Positions 1-6,540 of a DNA stretch of 6,683 bases are shown here, piece by piece. Every line of letters starts with the position of its first letter. Within the stretch, counting starts at the first letter, position 1. Source of the DNA: Betaproteobacteria bacterium (GTDB lineage: Bacteria > Pseudomonadota > Gammaproteobacteria > Burkholderiales > Thiobacillaceae); assembly GCA_020049245.1 (NCBI GenBank), contig JAIFLB010000021.1, positions 1 through 6,683 of the forward strand, given 5' to 3'. A program made the position numbers and the translations under genes. The notes under the pieces are model-generated. The model was not told the origin of the DNA and made no database searches. It saw nothing but the letters and a program-made list of their open reading frames with translations.

Positions 1-505
1 ATTGACTACTCAGCTTTATTCCGGCCTGGCGCGCGGCGCCCTGATTGATGACAAAACGAATGCGGCCATCACGCAGGTTCAAACCGATGATGCCGCCCGC
101 TTCAGCAAAATTGGGCGCATCGCTGATGCTCAAGACCGGATGCCTGGCGATCGTCTTCAGCACGCTGTCGAGGCGTTGCGAGTCCTCGGCTGCGATGAAC
201 AGCACATGACATGCCTGCCATTCAGCGGCACGCGCCGACGTGCGAAGCTGAATGACCCGGCCTTGCACTTGCTGTCCCTGGAGTGCGCTGAGTTTGCCGG
301 ATAAGGGCTGCGGACTCAGGCTGCAAACAAGCAGTTCATTGCTGGACATGACGTTGTCCGGCCAGTCGGTGTATTTGGTGAAATTGAAGATGAAACCGAC
401 CTTGGCCTTGTCTTCCGCGAGATTGTCGGCGTGTACCTGCTGGCCAAGCGGCAACATAAGCAACAAGCTAACCACCAGCGAGCCCAGGGGGCTGAATTTA
501 GTCAT
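1..505 (-). CDS. YfiR/DUF4154 family periplasmic protein (3' end outside window)
   Basis: This is a small secreted protein of the YfiR (DUF4154) family; 168 residues are visible and the frame is still open at the window edge. Residues 1-26 form a signal peptide: a Lys near the start, a hydrophobic core (LVVSLLLMLPL) and cleavage near VHA-D. The mature part shows the family pattern: KVGFIFNFTKYTDWP (36-49), LLVCSL (58-63), CHVLFIA (99-105), LSISDAPNFAEAGGIIGL (125-142), and IRFVINQGAARQAGIKLSS near the end. Cys61 and Cys99 match the spacing of a conserved disulphide pair in Pseudomonas YfiR. Family members are about 170-190 residues, so probably only a dozen or so residues are missing. The ATG lies 3 bp after the receptor stop codon (TGA-GGC-ATG), which implies translational coupling. 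YfiR itself is a periplasmic repressor of the diguanylate cyclase YfiN; the partner here is not visible. The family call is firm; the role is inferred. Confidence 0.9.
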   Translation of the reverse strand, partial: MTKFSPLGSLVVSLLLMLPLGQQVHADNLAEDKAKVGFIFNFTKYTDWPDNVMSSNELLVCSLSPQPLSGKLSALQGQQVQGRVIQLRTSARAAEWQACHVLFIAAEDSQRLDSVLKTIARHPVLSISDAPNFAEAGGIIGLNLRDGRIRFVINQGAARQAGIKLSSQ

Positions 506-508
506 GCC

Positions 509-2692
509 TCAGAACCGCCAGTCTGCTTTCAGGTAAACGCCGCGTTCGATCTCGCTTGCGGTGGACAGAATGAAGCTGCTGCCATATTCCTGATGTGCGC
601 TGTCGAGCAGGTTTTGCCCAACCAGCGACAGTTCCAGATCCGGACTTAAATTCCAGGCCAGGCGCAAATCCAGCATGGTGTGTGCGGGAATGGCAAAGTT
701 GTCGTTCTGGATGCGGCTGACATGGCGCAGCCAGGCATCGCCATGCAGAGTGGAACTGAAGTCCAGCGAGGCGCGCAGTGAAAGCATGTGCGTCGGCGTG
801 GTATCCGCATAGCCGCTGGCAAGACTGCCTGGCGCTAGTTGGATTTCGCTGTCTTGATAGCTGTAGGCCGCCTGCAGACGCCATTCCGGCTGCGGCCGCC
901 AGTCGAGCGACGCTTCGATGCCGCGTGCCCTGGCGTTGTTGCCATTGCTGTTGATGGAGGGAATGAAGACATAGCCGCCGGGCTGCACAACGGGGCCACC
1001 GGTAATCGCGGCGTCACGCAGATCGGCGTAGCGATAGGCGAATGCGGCCAGATCGAGGCTGAAGTTGGGACTCGGCTGATACCTCCAGCCCAGGTCCAGC
1101 GCATCCAGCGTTTCTTCACTGGTCTCGCCGTTATCCATTTGCAGCGCGCTGAATTGAGACAGCGGCAGATAAACCGTGCCACCGCGTTCGACGCGCGATG
1201 GCGTGCGGATGGCGCGCGCAGCGGATGCCCAGACGCTGTTGTGGGTGTCCGGCGTCCAGAGTAGACGAAGGTTGGGCTGCAATTCAAAGCCGGTGTAGTC
1301 GTTGTGCTCCAGCCGCGCTCCCAGGCTGAGGCGCCAGCGCTCGGGTTGCAGGGTGATCTCGTCCTGGATGTAGGCGCTGTAGAGCGAGGTGGACGCTTCG
1401 GTATCCGGCAGCGTGATCAGGCTTGAGGTGCGGATATCGTCCTGGCTGTAGCGATAACCGAGGCCCCAGGTCAGTTCCTGGCTGGCCGACGGATGCCGTG
1501 TTTGCTGGTACTCCAGATCCAGCGTGGTGCGCAGTTCGCCGAGGATGATGTGGTCATAGTCGGTGTGCTCCAGATAGACCTGAAAACTGTCCTGGCGGCT
1601 TGCGCTTGGGTCACTTTGATTGGTGCTGCTTTCGTTTGCGCCACTTTCGTTTGCGCCACTTTCGCCCGCGCTACTTTCGTTTGTGCCACGCTCCCAGCGG
1701 CCCAGAAGATGTCCGCCGGACAACGTCTGGCTATGCCGCACGGGAGTGATGGCAGCTGGGGTAATCATCTGGATTTCATCGCCGGCATGGGATGAGTTCA
1801 GGCCACCCTGCAGCCGGAAGCTGTCCTGTCCAAGCTGGCGTTGGTAGCGGAAACCGGTACTACGCGTTTGCCAGTCATCGACACCCTGATCGCCATTGAG
1901 AAGTTGCGCGGCATCACTGTCATGCGCTTTGGCATACAGCTGGACTGCGCTGTCCGGGCTGGGCGACCAGCCGTAGCGAGCCATGCCGTAGCCGCGCAAC
2001 TCGCTGCCTGCCGCCAGAGTCGCGCTACCGCCCAGGGTGTCGAAGGCGGAGCGGGTGATGATATTGATCACGCCGTTCACCGCATTGGCGCCCCAGGCTG
2101 ATGCACCGGGACCGCGAATGACTTCGATGCGTTCGATGTTTTCCAGCGGTACGTCGAGCGCTTCCCACAACACGCCGGAGAACATCGGCGAATACACGCT
2201 GCGTCCATCCACCAGCACCAGCAACTTGTTGCTGAAGCGGTCGGCCTGGCCGCGAATGGATATCGCCCATTTGTTGTTGCCGATGGCGGATACCTGGACG
2301 CCGGGCGCCAGGCGCAATGCCTCGGGAATGTTGGTGGCGCCGCTGCGCCGAATATCGTCTGCCTGAATGACAAACGCCGCAGCCGCCGTCTGCGACATCG
2401 GCTGGGCTTTGCGGGAGACGGAAGTCACCACGACCTGCATCAATTCTTCCAGGCTCAAGGCGAGCACGGATTCCATGCTGTCGGCTTCGATCTGTTTCGC
2501 CGCGCTGGGCGCACTGCTGCAAAACAAGCCGAACAGCGTCGCGGCCAACCAGGCTGGTGACATTGCCAAGCGGTGAGACGCGCGGCGGCGAATGTCGTGC
2601 GCTCGAACCACACAGTCAGCTGCCGGCGTCGCGCTAAACAGCGCCAAACTGATCGGGAGTTTGATTTGAAGTGGTAGATAACGAGGTTTCAT
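509..2692 (-). CDS. TonB-dependent outer-membrane receptor
   Basis: This is an outer-membrane 22-strand barrel with an N-terminal plug, which imports a ligand using TonB-ExbBD energy. From the ATG at 2692 it has 727 residues. Counting from the internal Met at 2563 (684 residues): a hydrophobic secretion segment at 1-22 ending APSAA-K, the linker SLEELMQVVVTSVSRK (37-52), and a plug at about 55-170. The plug carries FVIQADDIRRSGATNIPEALRLAPGV, ISIRG, LLVLVDGRSVY, and IERIEVIRGPGASAWGANAVNGVINIIT in sequence. The barrel includes PNLRLLWTP and RAIRTPSR, and ends in GVYLKADWRF with the usual C-terminal Phe. The start is uncertain: ATG 2692, GTG 2611 and ATG 2563 are all in frame, and none has a clear Shine-Dalgarno. 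The stop lies 3 bp before the YfiR gene, and the pair probably forms one transcript. The ligand is unknown; the PNLR/RTPSR type is common in receptors encoded beside YfiR proteins. A 15-bp tandem repeat lies inside a probable surface loop. Confidence 0.93.
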   Translation of the reverse strand: MKPRYLPLQIKLPISLALFSATPAADCVVRAHDIRRRASHRLAMSPAWLAATLFGLFCSSAPSAAKQIEADSMESVLALSLEELMQVVVTSVSRKAQPMSQTAAAAFVIQADDIRRSGATNIPEALRLAPGVQVSAIGNNKWAISIRGQADRFSNKLLVLVDGRSVYSPMFSGVLWEALDVPLENIERIEVIRGPGASAWGANAVNGVINIITRSAFDTLGGSATLAAGSELRGYGMARYGWSPSPDSAVQLYAKAHDSDAAQLLNGDQGVDDWQTRSTGFRYQRQLGQDSFRLQGGLNSSHAGDEIQMITPAAITPVRHSQTLSGGHLLGRWERGTNESSAGESGANESGANESSTNQSDPSASRQDSFQVYLEHTDYDHIILGELRTTLDLEYQQTRHPSASQELTWGLGYRYSQDDIRTSSLITLPDTEASTSLYSAYIQDEITLQPERWRLSLGARLEHNDYTGFELQPNLRLLWTPDTHNSVWASAARAIRTPSRVERGGTVYLPLSQFSALQMDNGETSEETLDALDLGWRYQPSPNFSLDLAAFAYRYADLRDAAITGGPVVQPGGYVFIPSINSNGNNARARGIEASLDWRPQPEWRLQAAYSYQDSEIQLAPGSLASGYADTTPTHMLSLRASLDFSSTLHGDAWLRHVSRIQNDNFAIPAHTMLDLRLAWNLSPDLELSLVGQNLLDSAHQEYGSSFILSTASEIERGVYLKADWRF
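1614..1688 (-). repeat. 15-bp tandem repeat inside the receptor gene
   Basis: Four adjacent 15-bp units (1629-1643, 1644-1658, 1659-1673, 1674-1688) follow the plus-strand pattern ctttcgtttgcgcca. Units 1 and 2 are identical; unit 3 differs at four bases and unit 4 at one. A fifth, more diverged unit lies at 1614-1628. On the coding strand each unit encodes five residues, giving units such as ANESG, ANESS, AGESG and TNQSD. The run is hydrophilic and lies between two barrel-strand-like stretches (HLLGRWERG before, QDSFQVYLEHTDY after), so an extracellular loop is likely. Because 15 is a multiple of three, copy-number change would lengthen or shorten the loop without shifting the frame. Confidence 0.85.
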
Positions 2693-2846
2693 GTCGCTGC
2701 ATTTCACATTCTCGAGGCCTACTTTATCGGCATGGAATATTTTTATTACAGCCTGATTTGTAAGCATGGATGCGAGAAAACCTAGCCGTCTCTGAATTTG
2801 TCCTCGACGTATTTTCAGCATCCGGGGCGGACTCGATGCAAGCCGC
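2693..2846 (-). promoter_or_regulatory. Intergenic region, possible promoter of the receptor-yfiR unit
   Basis: This 154-bp gap separates the kinase stop from the first in-frame receptor ATG at 2692. It is AT-richer than its surroundings, especially about 2730-2765 (minus strand TAATAAAAATATTCC). A weak sigma70-like pair can be drawn on the minus strand (TTACAA, 17 bp, then ATATTC), but the -10 match is poor. I see no convincing terminator hairpin with a T-run after the kinase gene, so read-through from the regulator-kinase unit is also possible. If the response regulator controls the receptor, its binding site would be expected here. No clear AraC-type direct repeat could be assigned by eye. 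Confidence 0.35.
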
Positions 2847-5162
2847 TTAACTTGCCTCCCGGCAATGCCGTTGCAGCAGTTTCTCCAGGCCAGGCAGGTC
2901 AACCTGGCTGCACAGGGTCTGGATTTTCACCAGGAATTGCGCGCATTGCGGATTTTCCGGCAGCAATGCTTGCGCTCTGCGCTGCAAAGCGGGCAGTCGG
3001 CCGTCTCGCAACATGTCGCGCATCTCCTGCAAGTAGGCTGCCTGCAAGCCTTGGTGCGTTGCCTCCTCGACCGGGATGGCGGAACCGTCATCCTGCAAGC
3101 TGGTTTGCGCCAACAAATCTGGCTGGTCTTGCGGATAGGCGTCGGTTTGCCGCAGAACAAGGGTGAAGCTGAAGCGGCTGCCCTGACCAGGGGCGCTATC
3201 GAGACGCAGCTCGACGCCCATGGCATGCACCCACTGGCGAGCGATGCCGAGGCCGAGTCCCATGCCGGGCCGGGCGGCGCCGTCCAATAAGCGAACGAAC
3301 GGCTGGAAGATACGTTCCTGATCGGCTGGATCGATGCCAGGGCCGGTATCGGAGACCTCGAACTGCAATTTCCAACTCTCTGAGGCTTCGTCTGTTGCTT
3401 CGGGCATGACATCAATTTTTAACCGGATCAGTCCTTGCTCGGTGTACTTGCAGGCATTGCTGATCAGGTTGAGAAGAACCTGCATCAGGCGGGGCTCATC
3501 CATCGCGAGATGGCCGGGCAAATTCGAGTTTTGGGTCAACTCCGGACTGCATTCGAGTTGAAACCGATTGCCGCTTTCCAGCGCCAAGCGATTGCCTTGC
3601 TGGCGCAGATGATCGACGAATAATGCCAGCCGAACCGGTTCGAGTTGCAATTGCAGGGTGGCGGTTTCGTCACGGCTGAAGTAAAGCAGATCATCGATCA
3701 GGCGCAGCAACTGGCGGCCATTACGTTCGATGATTTCGAGCTGCGGGCGAATTTCATTGCTCGCCTTCTGTTTTGCCTGTGCGCTGAAGCCGAGCACGGT
3801 ATGCAACGGGGTGCGCAGTTCGTGGCTCATGCTGGAGAGAAAAGTGGTTTTTGCGCGACTGGCTTGTTCGACGTTCGCCAATGCCTGGCGCAATTCGGCG
3901 GTGCGTTCATCCACCGCCCGGCTGAGGCGTACCTGCTCACCCTGCTGATGCTGGATCAGTAGTTGCTGGTTCATTTCATTCGATTGACGCGTGTCTTTGA
4001 TATCACGCATCAAGGTAGACGACAGAAGCAGCACCGAGACAATGAAACCCAGAAAGGGCAAATTTCCGATGAAATTGGTATCTGGCAGCCAGCCAAATAC
4101 CTGCGCCGTGCGCAGTATGAAGCCAAACAACAGCATGCCCCAGGCGGCGAGAAATCCCCTTTCTTTGGCGCCGCCCTTCCATGCCGCATACACGGCTACC
4201 AGACTGAGCACCATGAGCATGATTAAGGTGGCCGCCAGGGTTGGCGGAACCTGCCTGAGAAAGAAGAACACCACGACGCTGATCAATAATAACCAGGCCG
4301 ATAGATTCAAGATGCGGTCCGGCCCCGGCATGTTCAGTTTCAGGTTAAGAAAGCTGCGCATGAACTGGGCATGGAAAAACAATGCCAGTATGGCGCAGAT
4401 CTCTTCGCTCACGGGTATCCAGCCGACATGAAAGCCGTCAATGCCGAGCACGATGAGTACGGTAATAGCATGCCCTGGAATCAGCGCGAGCAGTCCCGGC
4501 TGGCGATGCAGCTGCCAGACCAGGCCGCTGAATACCAGAATGATCATGGTGAAGCCGAGGGCCAGATATTTCCAGGTCTTGAACCAGGTCATGTGGTCGA
4601 GGAAAGCCGCTGGGCTCCATATTTGGAGGTTAATGACGTGAGACGCTTTGCCGGCAATCTGCAGATATGCCCGCACCGTCTCGCCGGCGGCGAGTTCGAC
4701 TGGAAACAGGGCATAGCGCGATGCCAGCGGACGTTGTTCGATCGACACGTTACTGCCACTGCGCATCAAACGGGTTTCGCCATCGGCGCCGGTCAGATAC
4801 AGGTTGTAGTGCTGCAGAAACGGCCAATTCAACAACAGCCAGCGGGTTTGTGCTGCCGAGCTGGCGTTGTGCAGGTCGAATCGGACCCATGTCGCGCCGG
4901 CTTGAAATCCCAGGCTGAGTACATTGACCGTCGAATGTTGCATGCCCTCCTCGGCATCCAGGCCGGCGATCTGGGCCTGAGTCAGCTGACCGCTGTGGTC
5001 TTGATACAGATGCAGAAATTGGCCGAGTGACTGCGAGTCGTCGGCATGACGCTGGATGTCAATCATGCCTTCATGTGCATGCGCCACCTGGGTGAACAAG
5101 CCAACTGAGCCTGACAGCAAAAGAAGTATCAGGCCGGCGAATGTCATGAGCCGGATGCTCAT
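2847..5162 (-). CDS. Membrane sensor histidine kinase with 7TMR-DISM sensor
   Basis: This is an inner-membrane sensor kinase of 771 residues. Residues 1-29 are a signal peptide or first helix. Residues about 35-185 form a periplasmic 7TMR-DISMED2-like beta domain (WVRFDLHNAS, RWLLLNWPFLQHYNLYL, RYALFPVELAAGE). About 196-385 contain seven hydrophobic segments (7TMR-DISM_7TM). Residues 389-435 are a Gln/Glu-rich coiled coil. HisKA starts near 436 with the phospho-acceptor His447 in SMSHELRTPLH. The HATPase_c domain (about 553-670) shows the N box (LLNLISNACKY, Asn565/Asn569), G1 (DTGPGI, 605-610) and G2 (GMGLGLGI, 633-640), so the kinase looks catalytically complete. Residues about 700-768 form a helical tail (LRDGRLPALQRRAQALLPENP) of a type often found at the C-terminus of kinases and hybrid kinases; no receiver domain is attached. 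The ATG overlaps the regulator stop as ATGA, so the two form a cognate pair. The signal sensed is unknown; carbohydrate-like ligands are suggested for some DISMED2 domains. Confidence 0.95.
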   Translation of the reverse strand: MSIRLMTFAGLILLLLSGSVGLFTQVAHAHEGMIDIQRHADDSQSLGQFLHLYQDHSGQLTQAQIAGLDAEEGMQHSTVNVLSLGFQAGATWVRFDLHNASSAAQTRWLLLNWPFLQHYNLYLTGADGETRLMRSGSNVSIEQRPLASRYALFPVELAAGETVRAYLQIAGKASHVINLQIWSPAAFLDHMTWFKTWKYLALGFTMIILVFSGLVWQLHRQPGLLALIPGHAITVLIVLGIDGFHVGWIPVSEEICAILALFFHAQFMRSFLNLKLNMPGPDRILNLSAWLLLISVVVFFFLRQVPPTLAATLIMLMVLSLVAVYAAWKGGAKERGFLAAWGMLLFGFILRTAQVFGWLPDTNFIGNLPFLGFIVSVLLLSSTLMRDIKDTRQSNEMNQQLLIQHQQGEQVRLSRAVDERTAELRQALANVEQASRAKTTFLSSMSHELRTPLHTVLGFSAQAKQKASNEIRPQLEIIERNGRQLLRLIDDLLYFSRDETATLQLQLEPVRLALFVDHLRQQGNRLALESGNRFQLECSPELTQNSNLPGHLAMDEPRLMQVLLNLISNACKYTEQGLIRLKIDVMPEATDEASESWKLQFEVSDTGPGIDPADQERIFQPFVRLLDGAARPGMGLGLGIARQWVHAMGVELRLDSAPGQGSRFSFTLVLRQTDAYPQDQPDLLAQTSLQDDGSAIPVEEATHQGLQAAYLQEMRDMLRDGRLPALQRRAQALLPENPQCAQFLVKIQTLCSQVDLPGLEKLLQRHCREAS

Positions 5163-5959
5163 TCCGCGGCTTCGTCCTCGCTGACTTCGCCACGCCGATA
5201 GCTGCGCGGCGTCACGCCGTATTGACGGCGGAAGGCGCGGGTAAAGTCACCGGGGTTCTGGTAGCCGATGCGATCGGCGATCTGGCGGATTTGCAAGTCA
5301 CTCTCCTGCAGCAGTTGGCGGGCAACTTCGAGGCGTCGCTGGGTAACAAAATCAAACACGGTCATGCCGACTATGTGCCGAAAAATCTCGGTCAGCTTGC
5401 GCTCATTGGTGCCGACGCGATGCGCCAATTCGGTCAGGTTGGGCGGGTTGTTCAGGTTCTTCTCCAACACGCTCAGTGCCTGGTAAAAGAAATGGTCGCG
5501 CGGGTGGCTTGATTGTTTGATCGTGTCGCCGCGCAGTGTGACCAGCTTGCGCAGATCGTCCACCTGTTGCTTGGCATGCAGATGCACGCCGATGCGCGCC
5601 AGCACTTCCTCCGCTGAAAAAGGCTTGCAGATGAAATCGACGGCGCCTGTGGCAAAACCTTTCAAGCGGTCTTCGATGCCGACTCGCCCGGATAAGAAAA
5701 TCACCGGAATGGCTCTGGTCTCCGGGTTGGATTTCAGTCGCGTACAGGTGGCATAACCATCCAGGCCAGGCATGGTGATATCCAGCAGGATCAGGTCAGG
5801 TTTGCCAGCAACTGCCTTGTTGATCGCATCGACGCCATCCAGCGCGACCCGGATGTCGATGTCCTGCTCCGCGAGATAGGAAAGCAACAGCGCGACGGAG
5901 TCGGGTTCGTCGTCGCAGATGAGTAGTGAGCGAATGATGGTAGGCAGGGTTTGGTTCAT
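5159..5959 (-). CDS. Response regulator with AraC-type DNA-binding output
   Basis: This cytoplasmic two-component regulator has 266 residues. The receiver domain (about 9-128) has the acidic pair Asp16/Asp17 (ICDDEPD), the phospho-acceptor Asp60 (LILLDITMPGLDGY), Ser90 in FLSGR in place of the conserved Thr/Ser, and Lys112 in CKPFSAEEV; all key residues are present. A linker with helical character follows (129-160). The C-terminal AraC/XylS domain (about 163-257) has two helix-turn-helix motifs: LTELAHRVGTNERKLTEIF and IRQIADRIGYQNPGDFTRAF, ending in the classic YGVTPRSYR. The acidic end (SEDEAAE) overlaps the kinase start codon by 4 bp, marking the kinase as its partner. The start is the ATG at 5959; no strong Shine-Dalgarno precedes it. 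Its stop-proximal neighbour upstream is a broken kinase fragment 18 bp away. It is probably a transcriptional activator when phosphorylated; the receptor gene is the nearest candidate target. Confidence 0.95.
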   Translation of the reverse strand: MNQTLPTIIRSLLICDDEPDSVALLLSYLAEQDIDIRVALDGVDAINKAVAGKPDLILLDITMPGLDGYATCTRLKSNPETRAIPVIFLSGRVGIEDRLKGFATGAVDFICKPFSAEEVLARIGVHLHAKQQVDDLRKLVTLRGDTIKQSSHPRDHFFYQALSVLEKNLNNPPNLTELAHRVGTNERKLTEIFRHIVGMTVFDFVTQRRLEVARQLLQESDLQIRQIADRIGYQNPGDFTRAFRRQYGVTPRSYRRGEVSEDEAAE

Positions 5960-5977
5960 TTTGCTGGGATCGTTAGT

Positions 5978-6244
5978 TTAATTATCTTGCTGTAGCCATT
6001 TTTCGCATTGCGGATGCTCCGGCATCGACGTTTGCGCTTCGCGCTGCAAAACGGGAAAACGGCCTGCCCGCAGCAACTGGCGTAATTCTTTCATCAGGCT
6101 GGCAAATAGGCTGTGCGGTATATCAAATTGCCGGGTATCAAGTTGTTGAGTCCGAAGCAACGAATTTTCCAACGCATTGGAGGATGTCTTCAGCAGCATA
6201 TGAAGTCTGAACCAGCCGCCCTGGCCGGGGCGCTAGCATCCAGG
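5978..6244 (-). pseudogene. Broken 3' fragment of a second sensor kinase
   Basis: This stretch is a relic related to the C-terminus of the downstream kinase. An open frame of 73 codons begins at the ATG at 6199. Its end (LRQLLRAGRFPVLQREAQ, then MPEHPQCEKWLQQ) aligns with the kinase tail (MRDMLRDGRLPALQRRAQ, then LPENPQCAQFL). At DNA level 6005-6064 matches 2943-3002 at about 48 of 60 bases by eye. Homology continues upstream of the ATG: the frames read LDASAP, then GQGGWFRLH, against LRLDSAPGQGSRFSF in the kinase. The two halves lie in different frames, apparently through a one-base deletion near 6227-6230, and a TAG interrupts the lower frame. The last 30 or so residues of the tail are also missing. 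The rest of the kinase body is absent. It could still be expressed as a small protein from 6199, but a decayed paralogue is more likely. Confidence 0.75.
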
Positions 6245-6253
6245 CCAGGGCGG
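6216..6253. repeat. 11-bp perfect inverted repeat (strong hairpin)
   Basis: CCGCCCTGGCC at 6216-6226 is exactly repeated in inverse as GGCCAGGGCGG at 6243-6253, with a 16-base loop. It would fold into a very stable GC stem. No T-run follows on either strand, so a standard intrinsic terminator is unlikely. It lies exactly where similarity to the kinase ends. Confidence 0.8.
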
Positions 6254-6260
6254 GAGCGCC

Positions 6261-6289
6261 CGATTAGGCACGCAAACTTGCGTAAATCG
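6261..6289. repeat. Imperfect palindrome, possible operator or hairpin
   Basis: The inner arms ACGCAA (6270-6275) and TTGCGT (6278-6283) are perfect complements two bases apart. The outer arms CGATT (6261-6265) and AATCG (6285-6289) are also complementary, with 4 and 1 unpaired bases between inner and outer arms. A further short hairpin (GGGCG, GGAG loop, CGCCC at 6248-6261) directly abuts it. A dimeric regulator site or a structural hairpin are both possible; no T-run is present. Confidence 0.5.
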
Positions 6290-6323
6290 GCCTGCGATCT
6301 TGTTCCTACTCATGATTCACGCA

Positions 6324-6401
6324 GGCAGGAACCAGCAATTGATCATGGATACCGACGAAGAACGCCTAAAGAATGCCCCGGGCTTCGATTCCGACAACTG
6401 G
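6324..6401 (+). pseudogene. Fragment resembling the C-terminus of a PRC-barrel protein
   Basis: The plus-strand frame reads LIMDTDEERLKNAPGFDSDNW. Acidic residues, then ERL, then APGFDxDNW, is the pattern I know from C-terminal parts of small PRC-barrel domain proteins, where DNW is usually followed by Pro and an acidic residue. Here the similarity stops after the Trp codon (6399-6401) and the frame runs on into unrelated sequence to a stop at 6498-6500. No barrel domain or plausible start precedes it, so this is a truncated remnant, not a gene. The assignment rests on one motif recognised from memory. Confidence 0.4.
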
Positions 6402-6411
6402 GTTCAAGAGA

Positions 6412-6540
6412 GTGTGAATCCCGCCCGGTCACTTGCGCTCCGGCCGGAAGCAACAGGAGTAGACATGGAGGCAACGAAGTGGCTGAAGCCTCTGGTGTAG
6501 AGGGCTCGGAAAGGAACTTGGCGAACAGGCAGGCCGTGGC
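6412..6540 (+). other. Possible 5' piece of a group II intron (tentative)
   Basis: The segment begins GTGTG (6412-6416), the consensus 5' end of group II introns (GUGYG), immediately after the PRC-like similarity breaks. A stem follows (CCGGTC at 6424-6429 with GGCCGG at 6441-6446, one G-U pair), then AGCAACAGG. A second small stem is GCCTCT, loop, AGAGGGC near 6488-6505. The segment has no good coding frame, as expected of structured RNA. No reverse transcriptase and no domain V are visible, so it would be a truncated copy or one continuing past the window. The call rests on pattern impression only. Confidence 0.22.

Noticed and set aside
1629..1688. CRISPR-like array
   Set aside because: The 15-bp units are directly adjacent with no spacers and lie in frame within a receptor gene.
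2025..2522. Minus-strand open frame of 165 codons inside the receptor gene
   Set aside because: It is an out-of-frame shadow of the plug domain, rich in Arg, Gln and Gly, with no own features.
2820..2846. Terminator after the kinase gene
   Set aside because: Only a weak GCGG/CCGC pairing with a long loop is visible and there is no T-run.
2693..2902. Receptor start at the TTG at 2902, inside the kinase gene
   Set aside because: This would add 70 residues without signal-peptide character, overlap the kinase by 56 bp and require a rare start codon. Starts at 2692, 2611 or 2563 are more plausible.
4371..5030. Plus-strand open frame of 219 codons
   Set aside because: It lies wholly antisense to the periplasmic and membrane part of the histidine kinase, whose domains are clear. 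Its translation is rich in Gln, Ala and Arg with no recognisable motif, as expected of a GC-rich shadow frame.
6216..6253. Intrinsic terminator
   Set aside because: The stem is strong but no run of T follows on either strand, and no intact gene ends next to it.
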